Shown: piece by piece, positions 21,749 through 32,200 of the stretch | Layout of the letters: each line of letters starts with the position of its first letter | Position numbering within the stretch: the first letter of the stretch is position 1 | NCBI GenBank assembly: GCA_977006965.1 | Contig: OZ345369.1 | Span: 496,001 to 560,000, forward strand | Length of the DNA: 64,000 bases | Source of the DNA: Phymatolithon calcareum | Taxonomy: Eukaryota; Rhodophyta; Florideophyceae; Hapalidiales | Reading direction: 5' to 3' | Made by a program: the position numbers and the translations under genes | The notes under the pieces: model-generated | Told to the model about the DNA's origin: nothing | Seen by the model: only the letters and a program-made list of their open reading frames with translations | Databases searched by the model: none

Positions 21749-24700
21749 TCATTCCACGATTAGTTTGCATATCGCAACATCACCGGATGCCAACCCAAAA
21801 ACGAACACTTTCCTTTCCGAGTTGTATTCCCAGGGCCCAAATGCATATGAAAATTGAGCAATTAGTGTCTTCCCGTCTAGTAAATTGGAATACACGCGCC
21901 CCTCCTCGCAGTACAATTCGTCGGTATATGGCGAAAATGACTTTAGCCAAAGGCGTGAAACATATGGACGGCAGCTGCGAATGATTTTTTCAGCTTCGTC
22001 ATCTTGGATAGAACTGTCGGATCCGCAGACATTTGCTTGTGAATCCCAAACAATAGAACTGTCGGATCCGCAGACATTTGCTTGTGAATCCCAAACAATT
22101 TGCAGTGTTTCTCGATTTCGAATAATTGTCCTTCCCATCATACGTCGAGACACAACATGGATCCCATCATCGCTTTCGGCTAGACAAGATATCTCGTCCC
22201 AAAGACAAAGGGAACGCTCGACCCGTTCACCGACAAACCCGATTTCTTCATGCGTTTCAGCGTTCCATATTTGAATATTGTCAACTGAAAACCCTGAGAT
22301 AATTCGACGTCCATCGCAGCTAAACACAACGCAGCGTGCATTATTATATCCGTAAAACCATTCCCCAATCGGAGTACATGTCTCTGTGTTCCACTGCTGT
22401 AGAACTGTGCCAGAACCGGAGACCAGCTTTCTGCCGTCAGGGCTCAACGCCACGGATCTTGCTTGGGCTGCATAACATCTCAAAGACACTCCAATCTGTT
22501 CGCCTGTCTGCGTGTCCCACATTACTGTTCCGTATTCGGATGTAGTAGCCACTCGCAACCCGTTTCTGCTTATCGAAACGTCTCGTACCGGCCATGTACG
22601 ATCACTGTCTCGTTCTTTTGATTCTTTCTCAAGACAAGCATCCCAAATGCGAATAATGCCGTCAGTAGACCCGGATATGATTCTTTTCCCATCAGATGTG
22701 AACGACACGCTTGTCACCTGAGATGATATTCTCCTCGAAATCCAGTCACACTCCCCACATTCAACATCCCACACCTGAATAGAGCCATCTGCCGAACCTG
22801 ATACAATTTTCATCCCATCAAGACTGAATGCAACCGTGGTCAAACAGTACCTATGTGCTGCAAAACTCTTAACCCGCCTTGGCTCCGTTGAAACATCCCA
22901 TAGAACAATCCAACCATATGCTCGTCCTATCGCCAAATATTGGCCATTCGGACTAAATGCCGCGCATGTGACATCCTGTCTGTTCCCTTCGAAAACGACC
23001 GCATTTGTGTCACTGTCCAAAACCATTAGTCCTCCGACATCCGTACGGACCGCAACGTTCCCATTCATGCCACAAACATCAAGACAAATTAGCCGTCCAA
23101 AATCTTCTGTGTATAGTTTCCGCGATTCTTCTCTCTTACTTATGTCCCATACCTCCAAGCTGCTGTCAGTTGAGAAAAAGACATTCTTGTGCACTCCAAG
23201 GCCTGTTATAGAGAGTTTCCTTTGCAGAACGCGCACAGGCGAGCACGAAGATTCCCATTCCCAAACAATAATCTTCCCATCATGCCCCCCGGAAACTATT
23301 TTCTTCGAACCAGACGCAAATTTCACGCAACTTACGTTACCGGTGTGACCACACATGCGCCGCAATACTTCGCCGGTACTAGCTTTCGCAATCACAATAT
23401 CACATCCGGCTCCAGCTGCAATGTATTCTCCGCAAGACGAGCACGCCACAGATTCACATTCACCTCCCACAGGACTCTCCGCTATCAGTGCACTGCATGC
23501 ACTCACAAGAAAAGATCTCACAGGTAGTAAATATGGCTTCGGTGTGGATATCACGATACTCTTCAAATAGGCGTCCGCAATAGACTTTGGCTCTTTCAAG
23601 TAATCGTCCACGGTAGCGTTCGATTCTTTAGATCTTTGCAGACTCGCGCATACTTGAAACTGGAAGGCTCTCATTCCCTGAGGCAGTCTCCCCCACCAAA
23701 GTCGCACCGCCTTAAAAACATTCTCAAAGCTCTGTTCGACTTCCCTGATGCACGCTTCAACCTCTTCTGACCCTTCCCATTGTGACAAGTATCTCCGCAA
23801 ATGCTCAAAATCTGATTCCAGCGCCAGTAAACCCCCGATTCTTGCTCGAAATTTTGTCCACCGCGCGTCCAGCAACAGCGCAGCAAGTTCCACACCTCGT
23901 CCAGCGCATGACAAGTGTCGGGCGAGATTTGCGTGAATGTAACCGTCCTCCGGAACAGCATTAGACCACCATGGTCTTGGCACGTAGCTTAAAATTGTGC
24001 ACTCTACTGACGTATCAGAATCTTCGGCAATGGGTTGAATGTTCGTTTTCAAATATCCATTCAGCAGTTGGGCATGCCAAAATGACAACTTATTCGTTGC
24101 CTCTGCCTGACGTTGACAGAAAGCAAGATGCAAATCATGTAGCACAAGTCCAGGCTCTTCAGCGGAACTACTTGGTGGCTCGACCTTAGCTAAGCTCATC
24201 TTCTGGAATAGCATGGCAACCTTCCTCGCAACAGGTAAGCTGAGGTTCCAAAGTCGACGAAGAACGGATAAAGGAATACGTGTTTGATTTGATAACACAC
24301 ACAGGTTGGTGTATAGGTCCGAAATTCCATGATTGATCTGAAGCCACTTTTCAGGTACCAACTTTGCAAATTCGACTTCTAGGTATTCCAGACTCAACAG
24401 AATTCCGGCCTTCAGGCCTGAACCGACCTCTGCTTCTTTTGCTCTGAGCTCTGAGGCATACTCATCACATGCCTTCTCAAACGCGCCATATAACTCCACA
24501 AGCTCTGAAACAGCACATCCTGCAACTGACAGAGCTATAGGCAATCCACTGCATATGGAAAGAATCGTTAACAGACTGGGTTTAAGTCCTTGAACGGCCG
24601 CTGCTGAATCTTTTGCAGCCAACTGACATCCTGTGTACGACATGAATATGTCGACAGACGCCTTTCCGTGAGTCTCTCCAGGCGAAAAATTCACAACACA

Positions 24701-26146
24701 ACCCGCATCGTACGCAATAGAATGACTTCGAGTACTGATAGCCATTCTGCTGTTTGGACTTTCTCGAAGCAGCTGACGAAGATCTTGGAAGTATCCCGGC
24801 GGTAAATATTGCGCAGGCCACAAATCATCGATGAGATGCAGGCATTCTCTCCCCTTAAACCAACTACCAGCATAGTCAACAGCATCCACCAGAGAAGTGC
24901 AACTTGTCACTTTTTCTGCTTTGGTAGTTGCTCCAGTTAAATCCATGATTTTCGCGATTTGGTCAATAGCAGTTTTTCGATCCGCTTTTCGACCAAACGT
25001 CATGTATAAAACGCCATCCCGAAAACGCTTCTTAACTTCTTCATCGTGACCAAGCGCTTTAAGTGCGACAGTTTTTCCAACGCCGGCCATTCCAACAACA
25101 CCGTATGCCGGGTTCGTGGTTGCAGTCGTAGTCTGCCCAATGGCCCCAGTGGCAGCAGTAACGATTTCTGATGATTCCCCATACAACACTGACTGCTTCA
25201 ATTTCCCTAGAGACGTTGTGGGGCTAAAGTCCCGAACAACGGTATCACTGAGAGTGGGAGTGTTATAGTAGGGAAGGTAATCTTCTTTTGAATTTTTGAT
25301 CACGTTCTTCAGCTGCGTAACGTTCTCGCCCACGTTGTGGAGCGTCGACATTACTTCTCCGTGATTTTCTTCGGTTGCAGTTCTGGGCGTAACGTGTTCA
25401 CCCACTTTGTCCAGCTTTGACATAACTGCTTCGTGATTTTCTTGGGTTACAGTTCCGGGTGTAACGTGTTCACCCACTTCATGAAGCTTGGACATAACTG
25501 CTTCATGATTTGCTCGGGTTTCCGATCTGGGTGTAACGTGTTCACCAATTTTGTACAGCTTCGACATAACTTCATCATGATTTGCCCGGATTTCACTTCT
25601 GGGCGTAACGCGTTCGGCCACCTTGTGGAGCATCAAAAAAACTGCCTCACGATTTGCTTGGATTTCAGTTTTGGAAGCCACGTTTTCGTCCATTTTCAAG
25701 GCAAGCAAAAGGACTGCAACAAGGTTCGCGAGCTGGTTTGCGGCTCTGTCAATTTTCGTCATCAAAGCATTCATTTTGTCATCCAAAGTGTTGGCAAGGG
25801 ATACCTGACGCGCTTTGGCGCTAATACTGCTTCCGGCAAAGGCCTTGCTCACCATTGTCGGCAAGATGGCGTGTTTGTCTTTGACCTCCTCTGTGACCTC
25901 GTCTTTGAAAGTATCGCAAACATGGTCCAACTTCTCTTGAAAAAGAGTAGCCCCAGCAGACGGTAAAGCATTTGGGTACTTTTGAAGAAGGTGCTCGATG
26001 TCGGCAAGATGACTGAGGAGGAGGTCGAGCTCGGCACACATGGATTGAAACTTTTTTTGACCACCTTTGTAAGTTTCGTATCGCTTCTTAATACTCTTCG
26101 CTTGAGTGCGCAATTCGCCGAAGATGGCGAGCGGATTCGGAAGCAT
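21749..26146 (-). CDS. NB-ARC/WD40 STAND protein, copy B (1465 aa)
   Basis: Same architecture as copy A but with the most divergent N-terminal domain (residues 1-165, including an extra EVTEEVKDK segment) and only five 24-residue units (166-281). Walker A GMAGVGKT is at 352-359, and Walker B (LHLIDDLW), the GLPI motif and LVLHDLHLAF are all present. After NB-ARC the helical region is nearly identical to copy A's, whereas the WD40 part is closer to copy C. Near the C-terminus a 15-residue segment (VWDSQANVCGSDSSI) is duplicated in tandem. The ATG at 26146 matches the start of copies A and C. The frame is intact, so the gene is probably expressed and functional. Confidence 0.85.
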   Translation of the reverse strand: MLPNPLAIFGELRTQAKSIKKRYETYKGGQKKFQSMCAELDLLLSHLADIEHLLQKYPNALPSAGATLFQEKLDHVCDTFKDEVTEEVKDKHAILPTMVSKAFAGSSISAKARQVSLANTLDDKMNALMTKIDRAANQLANLVAVLLLALKMDENVASKTEIQANREAVFLMLHKVAERVTPRSEIRANHDEVMSKLYKIGEHVTPRSETRANHEAVMSKLHEVGEHVTPGTVTQENHEAVMSKLDKVGEHVTPRTATEENHGEVMSTLHNVGENVTQLKNVIKNSKEDYLPYYNTPTLSDTVVRDFSPTTSLGKLKQSVLYGESSEIVTAATGAIGQTTTATTNPAYGVVGMAGVGKTVALKALGHDEEVKKRFRDGVLYMTFGRKADRKTAIDQIAKIMDLTGATTKAEKVTSCTSLVDAVDYAGSWFKGRECLHLIDDLWPAQYLPPGYFQDLRQLLRESPNSRMAISTRSHSIAYDAGCVVNFSPGETHGKASVDIFMSYTGCQLAAKDSAAAVQGLKPSLLTILSICSGLPIALSVAGCAVSELVELYGAFEKACDEYASELRAKEAEVGSGLKAGILLSLEYLEVEFAKLVPEKWLQINHGISDLYTNLCVLSNQTRIPLSVLRRLWNLSLPVARKVAMLFQKMSLAKVEPPSSSAEEPGLVLHDLHLAFCQRQAEATNKLSFWHAQLLNGYLKTNIQPIAEDSDTSVECTILSYVPRPWWSNAVPEDGYIHANLARHLSCAGRGVELAALLLDARWTKFRARIGGLLALESDFEHLRRYLSQWEGSEEVEACIREVEQSFENVFKAVRLWWGRLPQGMRAFQFQVCASLQRSKESNATVDDYLKEPKSIADAYLKSIVISTPKPYLLPVRSFLVSACSALIAESPVGGECESVACSSCGEYIAAGAGCDIVIAKASTGEVLRRMCGHTGNVSCVKFASGSKKIVSGGHDGKIIVWEWESSCSPVRVLQRKLSITGLGVHKNVFFSTDSSLEVWDISKREESRKLYTEDFGRLICLDVCGMNGNVAVRTDVGGLMVLDSDTNAVVFEGNRQDVTCAAFSPNGQYLAIGRAYGWIVLWDVSTEPRRVKSFAAHRYCLTTVAFSLDGMKIVSGSADGSIQVWDVECGECDWISRRISSQVTSVSFTSDGKRIISGSTDGIIRIWDACLEKESKERDSDRTWPVRDVSISRNGLRVATTSEYGTVMWDTQTGEQIGVSLRCYAAQARSVALSPDGRKLVSGSGTVLQQWNTETCTPIGEWFYGYNNARCVVFSCDGRRIISGFSVDNIQIWNAETHEEIGFVGERVERSLCLWDEISCLAESDDGIHVVSRRMMGRTIIRNRETLQIVWDSQANVCGSDSSIVWDSQANVCGSDSSIQDDEAEKIIRSCRPYVSRLWLKSFSPYTDELYCEEGRVYSNLLDGKTLIAQFSYAFGPWEYNSERKVFVFGLASGDVAICKLIVE
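22010..22099 (-). repeat. perfect 45-bp tandem duplication in copy B
   Basis: Units at 22010-22054 and 22055-22099 are identical. The unit length keeps the frame and duplicates 15 residues between the last WD40 blades. Copies A and C have a single unit, so this is a recent slippage or unequal-exchange event. Confidence 0.9.
25304..25651 (-). repeat. 24-residue tandem repeat tract in NB-ARC/WD40 copy B
   Basis: Five units, against eight in copies A and C. The units vary mostly in their last six residues (PRSEIRAN, PRSETRAN, PGTVTQEN, PRTATEEN). Confidence 0.85.
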
Positions 26147-26335
26147 TGCGAGGGGACGCCTGCTCAAGCGTTGTGCCGACTCACGGGAGCTGTGGACGGT
26201 GAATGTTGTCCAGACGCACAAGCCGGAAGAAGGTGAATGGGACTTTTGGCGGATAAGGACCTGGACAGAAGGGTCACTGAGATATGCCTTTCTCGATGGT
26301 TCCAGGAAAGCAAACCAGATTAGCAACAAGTTTCG

Positions 26336-29219
26336 AAACGTATCATAGTGAGAGGCAACGAGGACATTTTTAGCGTATAAAAATGACGTTGATTTATATT
26401 GAACAACAATGAACTCACAGACTGTGAATTTTTATCCATCGTCCTTGTTCGAGAATGGAATTGTTGCGAGTTCAAGTCGGCGGTTACGCGTAAACGCGAA
26501 CGCGCGTCACTGCCCGTGAAGTACCGCCGCCGACCTGCGAAAAATGTGCATGAGAAAACTGCCTGAAACGAACATTCATGATAAAGTTGTTGTCCCCTTC
26601 ATTTTTTATGAAAGTGAACGGCACGTTCGGACCATCCTCCTCCAGCAGGCGCGCGAGCCTTGCCAACGGACCCCCATTTCGTGCAACGTTTTGGAGATAT
26701 CGCGCGGTGGCGCTGGTCACGTAAAACCGCCGCGTGCGAAAGATGCGCGAGAAAGGCTGTATCCCATTACCATGTTTGCTTGCTGCGGTACTTCATGTCC
26801 ACCCGTCACCCTGCTCCAACTACGCCATCGCTCACGCCTTCTCGGCGATGACGGTCACGACTTGCACAGAAACAGCTGCCACGGCCTCGCACAGCGGCGA
26901 CGCGGTACGGGTACCCGTCACAGTGCCGTACTCCACCACTTCGCATTTCGTGTGTAGCGCGCGATACCGTAGCAGCTTCAGCGTCCACGTGGTGATTTGC
27001 ACCATAACTTGCACCATAACAGATGACGTGAACGCCGCCTAGCAACGGCGGGCACAGGTCCAACGCCTGTAGTAGCGTCGCACGCAGCGCGATTCCGCAC
27101 AGTTCGCGCGACGAGCTCGCGACATCGTGGCTGCGGTGTCGGGTTGGCGTACGCACTCGCCAACAGCGGAGCAGCGAATTTCTTCCCAAGGATGCTACGT
27201 GCGCGTGACGCCAGCAGACGTGGTCGAACAGTAAGGCGACGAATGTCCTAGCGTGGGTGCAGTCTGGGAGGTCTAATTGCGAGAGCGTATCGAAGATGCG
27301 CGCGCAGAGCGGCAATGAACGTCGAGCATGGCGCAAGCGACAAGACGATCAGGCGGCGGAAGTGGGCACCCCCTCGCGAATAATGACAGCGTTTACTGCG
27401 TTGCAGCGCTGCACAGCGTCGACGGGGAGCTCCGCGTAGACGTCGACAACCCAGTCGGTGCTCCACGCAGAATATAATGCATGCCGAGAAACGTAGAGCG
27501 GGCGACGTAGGCCGTGCAGACGTTTCCAGCCTCGTTCAATAAAGAAGGCGGAAGTACTGGTGTCGAGGTTCCGTTGTGCAATCAAATTTGTGTGGAGCTG
27601 CTTCCGGAAGCGCGCCACCGACACGCGCGATGACGATGGCCCGCAGGGTTTGAGGGTGGGGTGAATCTGGAGCCGGTAGGGGTGATCAGGTGGGACGTTG
27701 GAGGGAGGTCGCGGGAGAGCGTCGCGGGTGATCACGACGTTAATCGTGCGATACCTCCGAGAAATCCATGCCGCCCTTAACGATTCAGTGGGCGTCTCAC
27801 AGTCGAGCAAGAGGGAGTTTGGGGTAGAGCCGAGCGGGTCGTAGACTAGGCGTACTCAGATCGCATTCTCACTGCATTCTGTACATTCGCCCTTAAAAAA
27901 CTGTGTGATTCACTTTATGATACGGTACACTACGGATTAGGATTTGAACACTGTATCATACTGTACATGAAAAACAAAAACATTCGCCGCTGGGCCTCAC
28001 TGACTCAGTCCCGTGCCCGCCCATTCCGCCTCCGTATTTCCATAACGGTCTCATCCACCGACCTGCACACCGACAAATACCTCGTCTTCACCGTCTGGTC
28101 GTACTCGCTCTCCCTTGCTCCGGAGAATCTCCTCGACCACGCAAACCTCCTCGGACATGACAAGCATGACTTGCCACCGCCCGGGCACGCGCGCTCGCCC
28201 GCGCCAAAAGTGAACGACACGGGGGACCATTCTACTCCTTCGACCTCCACGGGAGCCTTGCAAACGGGCACCAGCCATGAGCGACGAGCTCGCGCCTCAC
28301 GCTGGGCAAAACTTCGTCGGCGTCTGATAAATTGCCGCGTCGCGGTTCGCGTGCAGAGCGTACCACAAGTGGTGCCGCGGCGTCGCTGACGACAACGCAC
28401 GACGCAAACGCGCCGGTGACGCGCATGCCGTCGAGCAGCGACGTGTACAAGCGCAGCTCTTCGAAGAGGGACGTGCACAGCATGGCGCAGTTGCACGAAT
28501 TTCCAGACGGCGGACGCCGGGCGCGGGGAGCGACGCGATGAGCGAGACGAACTCGCGGATGGTCCTTTTTCGCACGCCACTGGAGCACAACGGCATGAGG
28601 AGCTCGGCTAGAAGGGCGCGGTCAGCGTGCGACGCGCGTAAGTCACCAATTCGCAGGATGAGTTTGGCAAACGGGGTGTTCGGCGCGGTCGAGGCGGTGG
28701 TGGATTGGAGCGCGAAAGTGGTGGCGGACGTGGCTTGCGGTGCGCATTTGTCGGGGACAGTACGGCGAAAATGTCGAGGAGGCGCGTACGCGCGCTCGCA
28801 GCGTCCGCTCGGACCGAGCCGCAGAAGAGAACACTGACTTTCGGAGGACGGCGATGAGCGCGTTGAAGAGCGAACTTCACAGCGCACAATCCTCACGCGG
28901 AGACATCAGGTATTACTCCGCGAGCACGTCGCAGGCGATGACGGTGATTGTCAGACAGTTGTTGAGCACGGATGCCGTGGAGAATATGGCGCCGGACTTG
29001 GTGTTCAGATTGGCGCGTAGCGCGGTTTCGGCGCTGAGCAATGTTGGTATGATGAAAGATGCCGTAGCGGGGATTTCGACGAAGGGGTCGGCGCCCCCTT
29101 CCAGAGGTCTGCATCGCGTGCGCAGCATGTCGAAGGCGGAAGCGGAGGTACAGACGACAACGTTCGTTTGCGTAAATGTGCATGGCCTAGAAAAACCGAG
29201 TCGGTGACCGACGGCAGTA
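26336..29219. repeat. GC-rich spacer block D2 between copies B and C
   Basis: Near-identical twin of D1; the left part (26340-28000) differs by scattered single bases, and divergence grows towards copy C's 3' end. Long open frames occur on both strands, for example 28297-28896 on the minus strand with AELLMPLCSSGVRKRTIREF, the counterpart of the D0 frame. No family is recognised. Confidence 0.6.
26385..26402 (-). promoter_or_regulatory. possible TATA-like element upstream of copy B
   Basis: Same TATAAATC (minus strand) and surrounding sequence as upstream of copy A, about 245 bp before the ATG. Confidence 0.3.
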
Positions 29220-32200
29220 TTAGACAGTGCTGCATTCCACGATCAGTTTGCATATCGCAACATCACCAGAGGCCAACCTAAAAACGAACACTTTTCTTTC
29301 CGAGTTGTATTCCCAGGGCCCAAATACATCTGAAAATTGCGCAATTATTGTCCTCCCGTCGAGTAAATTGGAATACACGCGCCCCTCCTCGGAGTACAAT
29401 TCGTCGGTATATGGCGAAAATGAGTTTGGCCAAATGCGTGAAACATATGGACCACAGCTGCGGATGATGTTTTCAGCTTTGTCGTCTTGGATAGAATTGC
29501 CGGATTCTCTTTCAGATTCTTCTGAATCCCAAACGATTTGTAGTGCTTCTCGACTTCGAATAATGGTTCTTCCCCAGCCATGTCCAGACACAACATGGCT
29601 CCCATCATCGCTTTCGGCTACACAATATATCTTTTCCGCCCCAAAAAAAGAAGGAAGACCTAGATTGTGCTCGACCCGTTCACCGACAAACCTGATTTCT
29701 TCATGCGTTTCAGCGTTCCATATTTGAATATTATTGTCAGAGTGTGAAAGAATATCGTCATCTGAAGACCCTGAGATAATTCGACGTCCATCGCAGCTAA
29801 ACATAACGCAGCGTGCATTATTATATCCGTAAAACCGTTCCCCAATCGGAGTACATGTCTCTGTGTTCCACTGTTGTAGAACTCCGTCAGAACCGGAGAC
29901 CAGCTTTCTGCCGTCAGGGCTCAACGCAACGGATAGTGTTGAGTCTGGGTGAAATGTCAAAGCCCCGATTTGCACGCCTGTCTGCGTGTCCCACAGTCGT
30001 ACTGTTCCATCATTGGATGCAGTAGCCACTCGCAACCCATTTCGGCTTATCGAAACGTCTTGTACCCGCTTTGTATATTCATTTGCACGTTCTTTTGATT
30101 CTTTTTCAAGACAAGCATCCCAAATGCGAATAATGCCGTTAGTAGACCCGGATATGATTCTTTTCCCATCAGATGTGAACGACACGCTTGTCACCACAGA
30201 TGATATTCTCCCCGAAATCCCGTCACACTCCCCACATTCAACATCCCACACCCGAATAGTGCCATATGGCGAACCTGATACAATTTTCATCCCATCAGGA
30301 CTGAATGCAACCGTGGTCACATAGTACCCATGTTCAAAACTCTTAACCCGTCTTGGCTCCATTGAAACATCCCATAGATCAAACCCAACATATGCTCCTC
30401 CTATCGCCAAATATTGGCCATTCGGACTAAATGCCGCGCATGTGATATCCTGTCCGTCAGCTTGGTTCTCTTCGAAAACGACCGCGTTTGCGTCACTGTC
30501 CCAAACCATTAGTTTTGCATTTCGTAGTACACAATTTCTTTCGATCGTACGAAGCGCAACTTTCCCATTCTTGCCACAAACAGCAAGGCAGATTAGCTTT
30601 CCACGACGTTCTGTGTACAGTTTCCGCGATTCTTCTCTCTTACTTATGTCCCATACCTCCAAGCTGTCGTCGGTTGAGAAAAAGACATTCTTGTGCACTG
30701 CAAGGCCTGTTATAGAGAGTTTCCTTTGCAGAACGCGCACAGGCGAGCACGAAGATTCCCAATCCCAAACCATAATCTTCCCATCCATCGCCCCGGACAC
30801 GATTTTCTTCGAACCAGCCGCAAATTTCACACAAGTCACGTCACCGGTGTGACCGAACATGCGCCACAATACTTCACCAGTGCTAGTTTTCGCAATCACA
30901 ATATCATGTCCAGCTCCAGCTGCAATGTATTGTCCGCAAGGAGAGCACGCCACAGAGACACATAAACCTCCCACAGGAATCTCCGTTATCAGTCCACTGC
31001 ATGCACTCACAAGAAAAGATCTCACAGGTAGTAAATATGGCTTCGGTGTGTTCATCACGACACTCTTCAAATAGGCGTCCGCAATAGACTTTGGCTCTTT
31101 CAAGAAATCGTCCACGGTAGCGTTCGATTCTTTAGGTCTTTGCAGACTCGCGCATACTTGAAACTGGAAGGCTCTCATTCCCTCACGCAGTCTCCCCCAC
31201 GAAAGTCGCACCGCCTTAAAAATATTCTCAAAGCTCTGTTCGACTTGCTTGATGCTCGCTTCAACCGCTTCCGACCCTTCCCATTGTGACAAGTATCTCC
31301 GAAAATGCTCAAAATCTGATTCCAGCGCCAGTAAACCCCCGATTCTTGCTCGAAATTTTGTCCACCGCGCGTCCAGCAGCAGTGCACCCAGTTCCACACC
31401 TCGTCCAGCGCATGACAAGTGCCGCGCGAGATTTGCGTGAATATAGCCTTCCTTCGGATCGACAATAGACCACCATGGTCTTGGCGCGTGGCTCAAAATT
31501 GTGTCCGCTACTGGCGCATGGCACTCTTCGCCTATGGTCGATTCGAAATATCCATTCAGCAGCCGGGTATTCCAAAAAGAAGGCTTGTTTCTTCCCACTG
31601 CCTGTCGCTGACAGAAGTCGAGCTGCAAATCATGTAGTACAAGTCCAGGCTCTTCGGGAGAACTACTTGATGACCGTCGCAATTCCAATTTAGCCAAGCT
31701 CATCTTACGGAAAAGATTCGCAACCTCCACAGCAGCAGGCTCCCGAAGTTTCCACAGTCGAATTAGAACAGATAGAGGAATCCACGCCTGATTTGATAGC
31801 ACACAAAGGCTCGTGTACAGCTCGGAAATACTGTGATCCATTTGAAGCGAGTATTCAGCTACCAGCTTTGAGAATTCGAATTCCAGGTATTCTAGACTCA
31901 AGCGAATTCCTGCATCCAGACTTGAACCACCAGCTCCGGCCACTCTCATTTTCTCTGTGAGAGCTACGGCATACTTATCACATGCCGTCTCAAATGATCC
32001 ATACATAGCCACACGCTCTGAAACAGCGCATCCTGCGACTGACAGAGCGATGGGCAGTCCACTGCATATGGAAAGAATTGTCGATACACTGGGTCTAAGT
32101 CCTTGAGCGGCCGCTGCTGAATTTTGCGCACTCAACTCCCGACCGGCATGTTTCATGAAAATGTCCACAGACGCCTTTCCGTGAGTCTCTCCAGGCGAAA

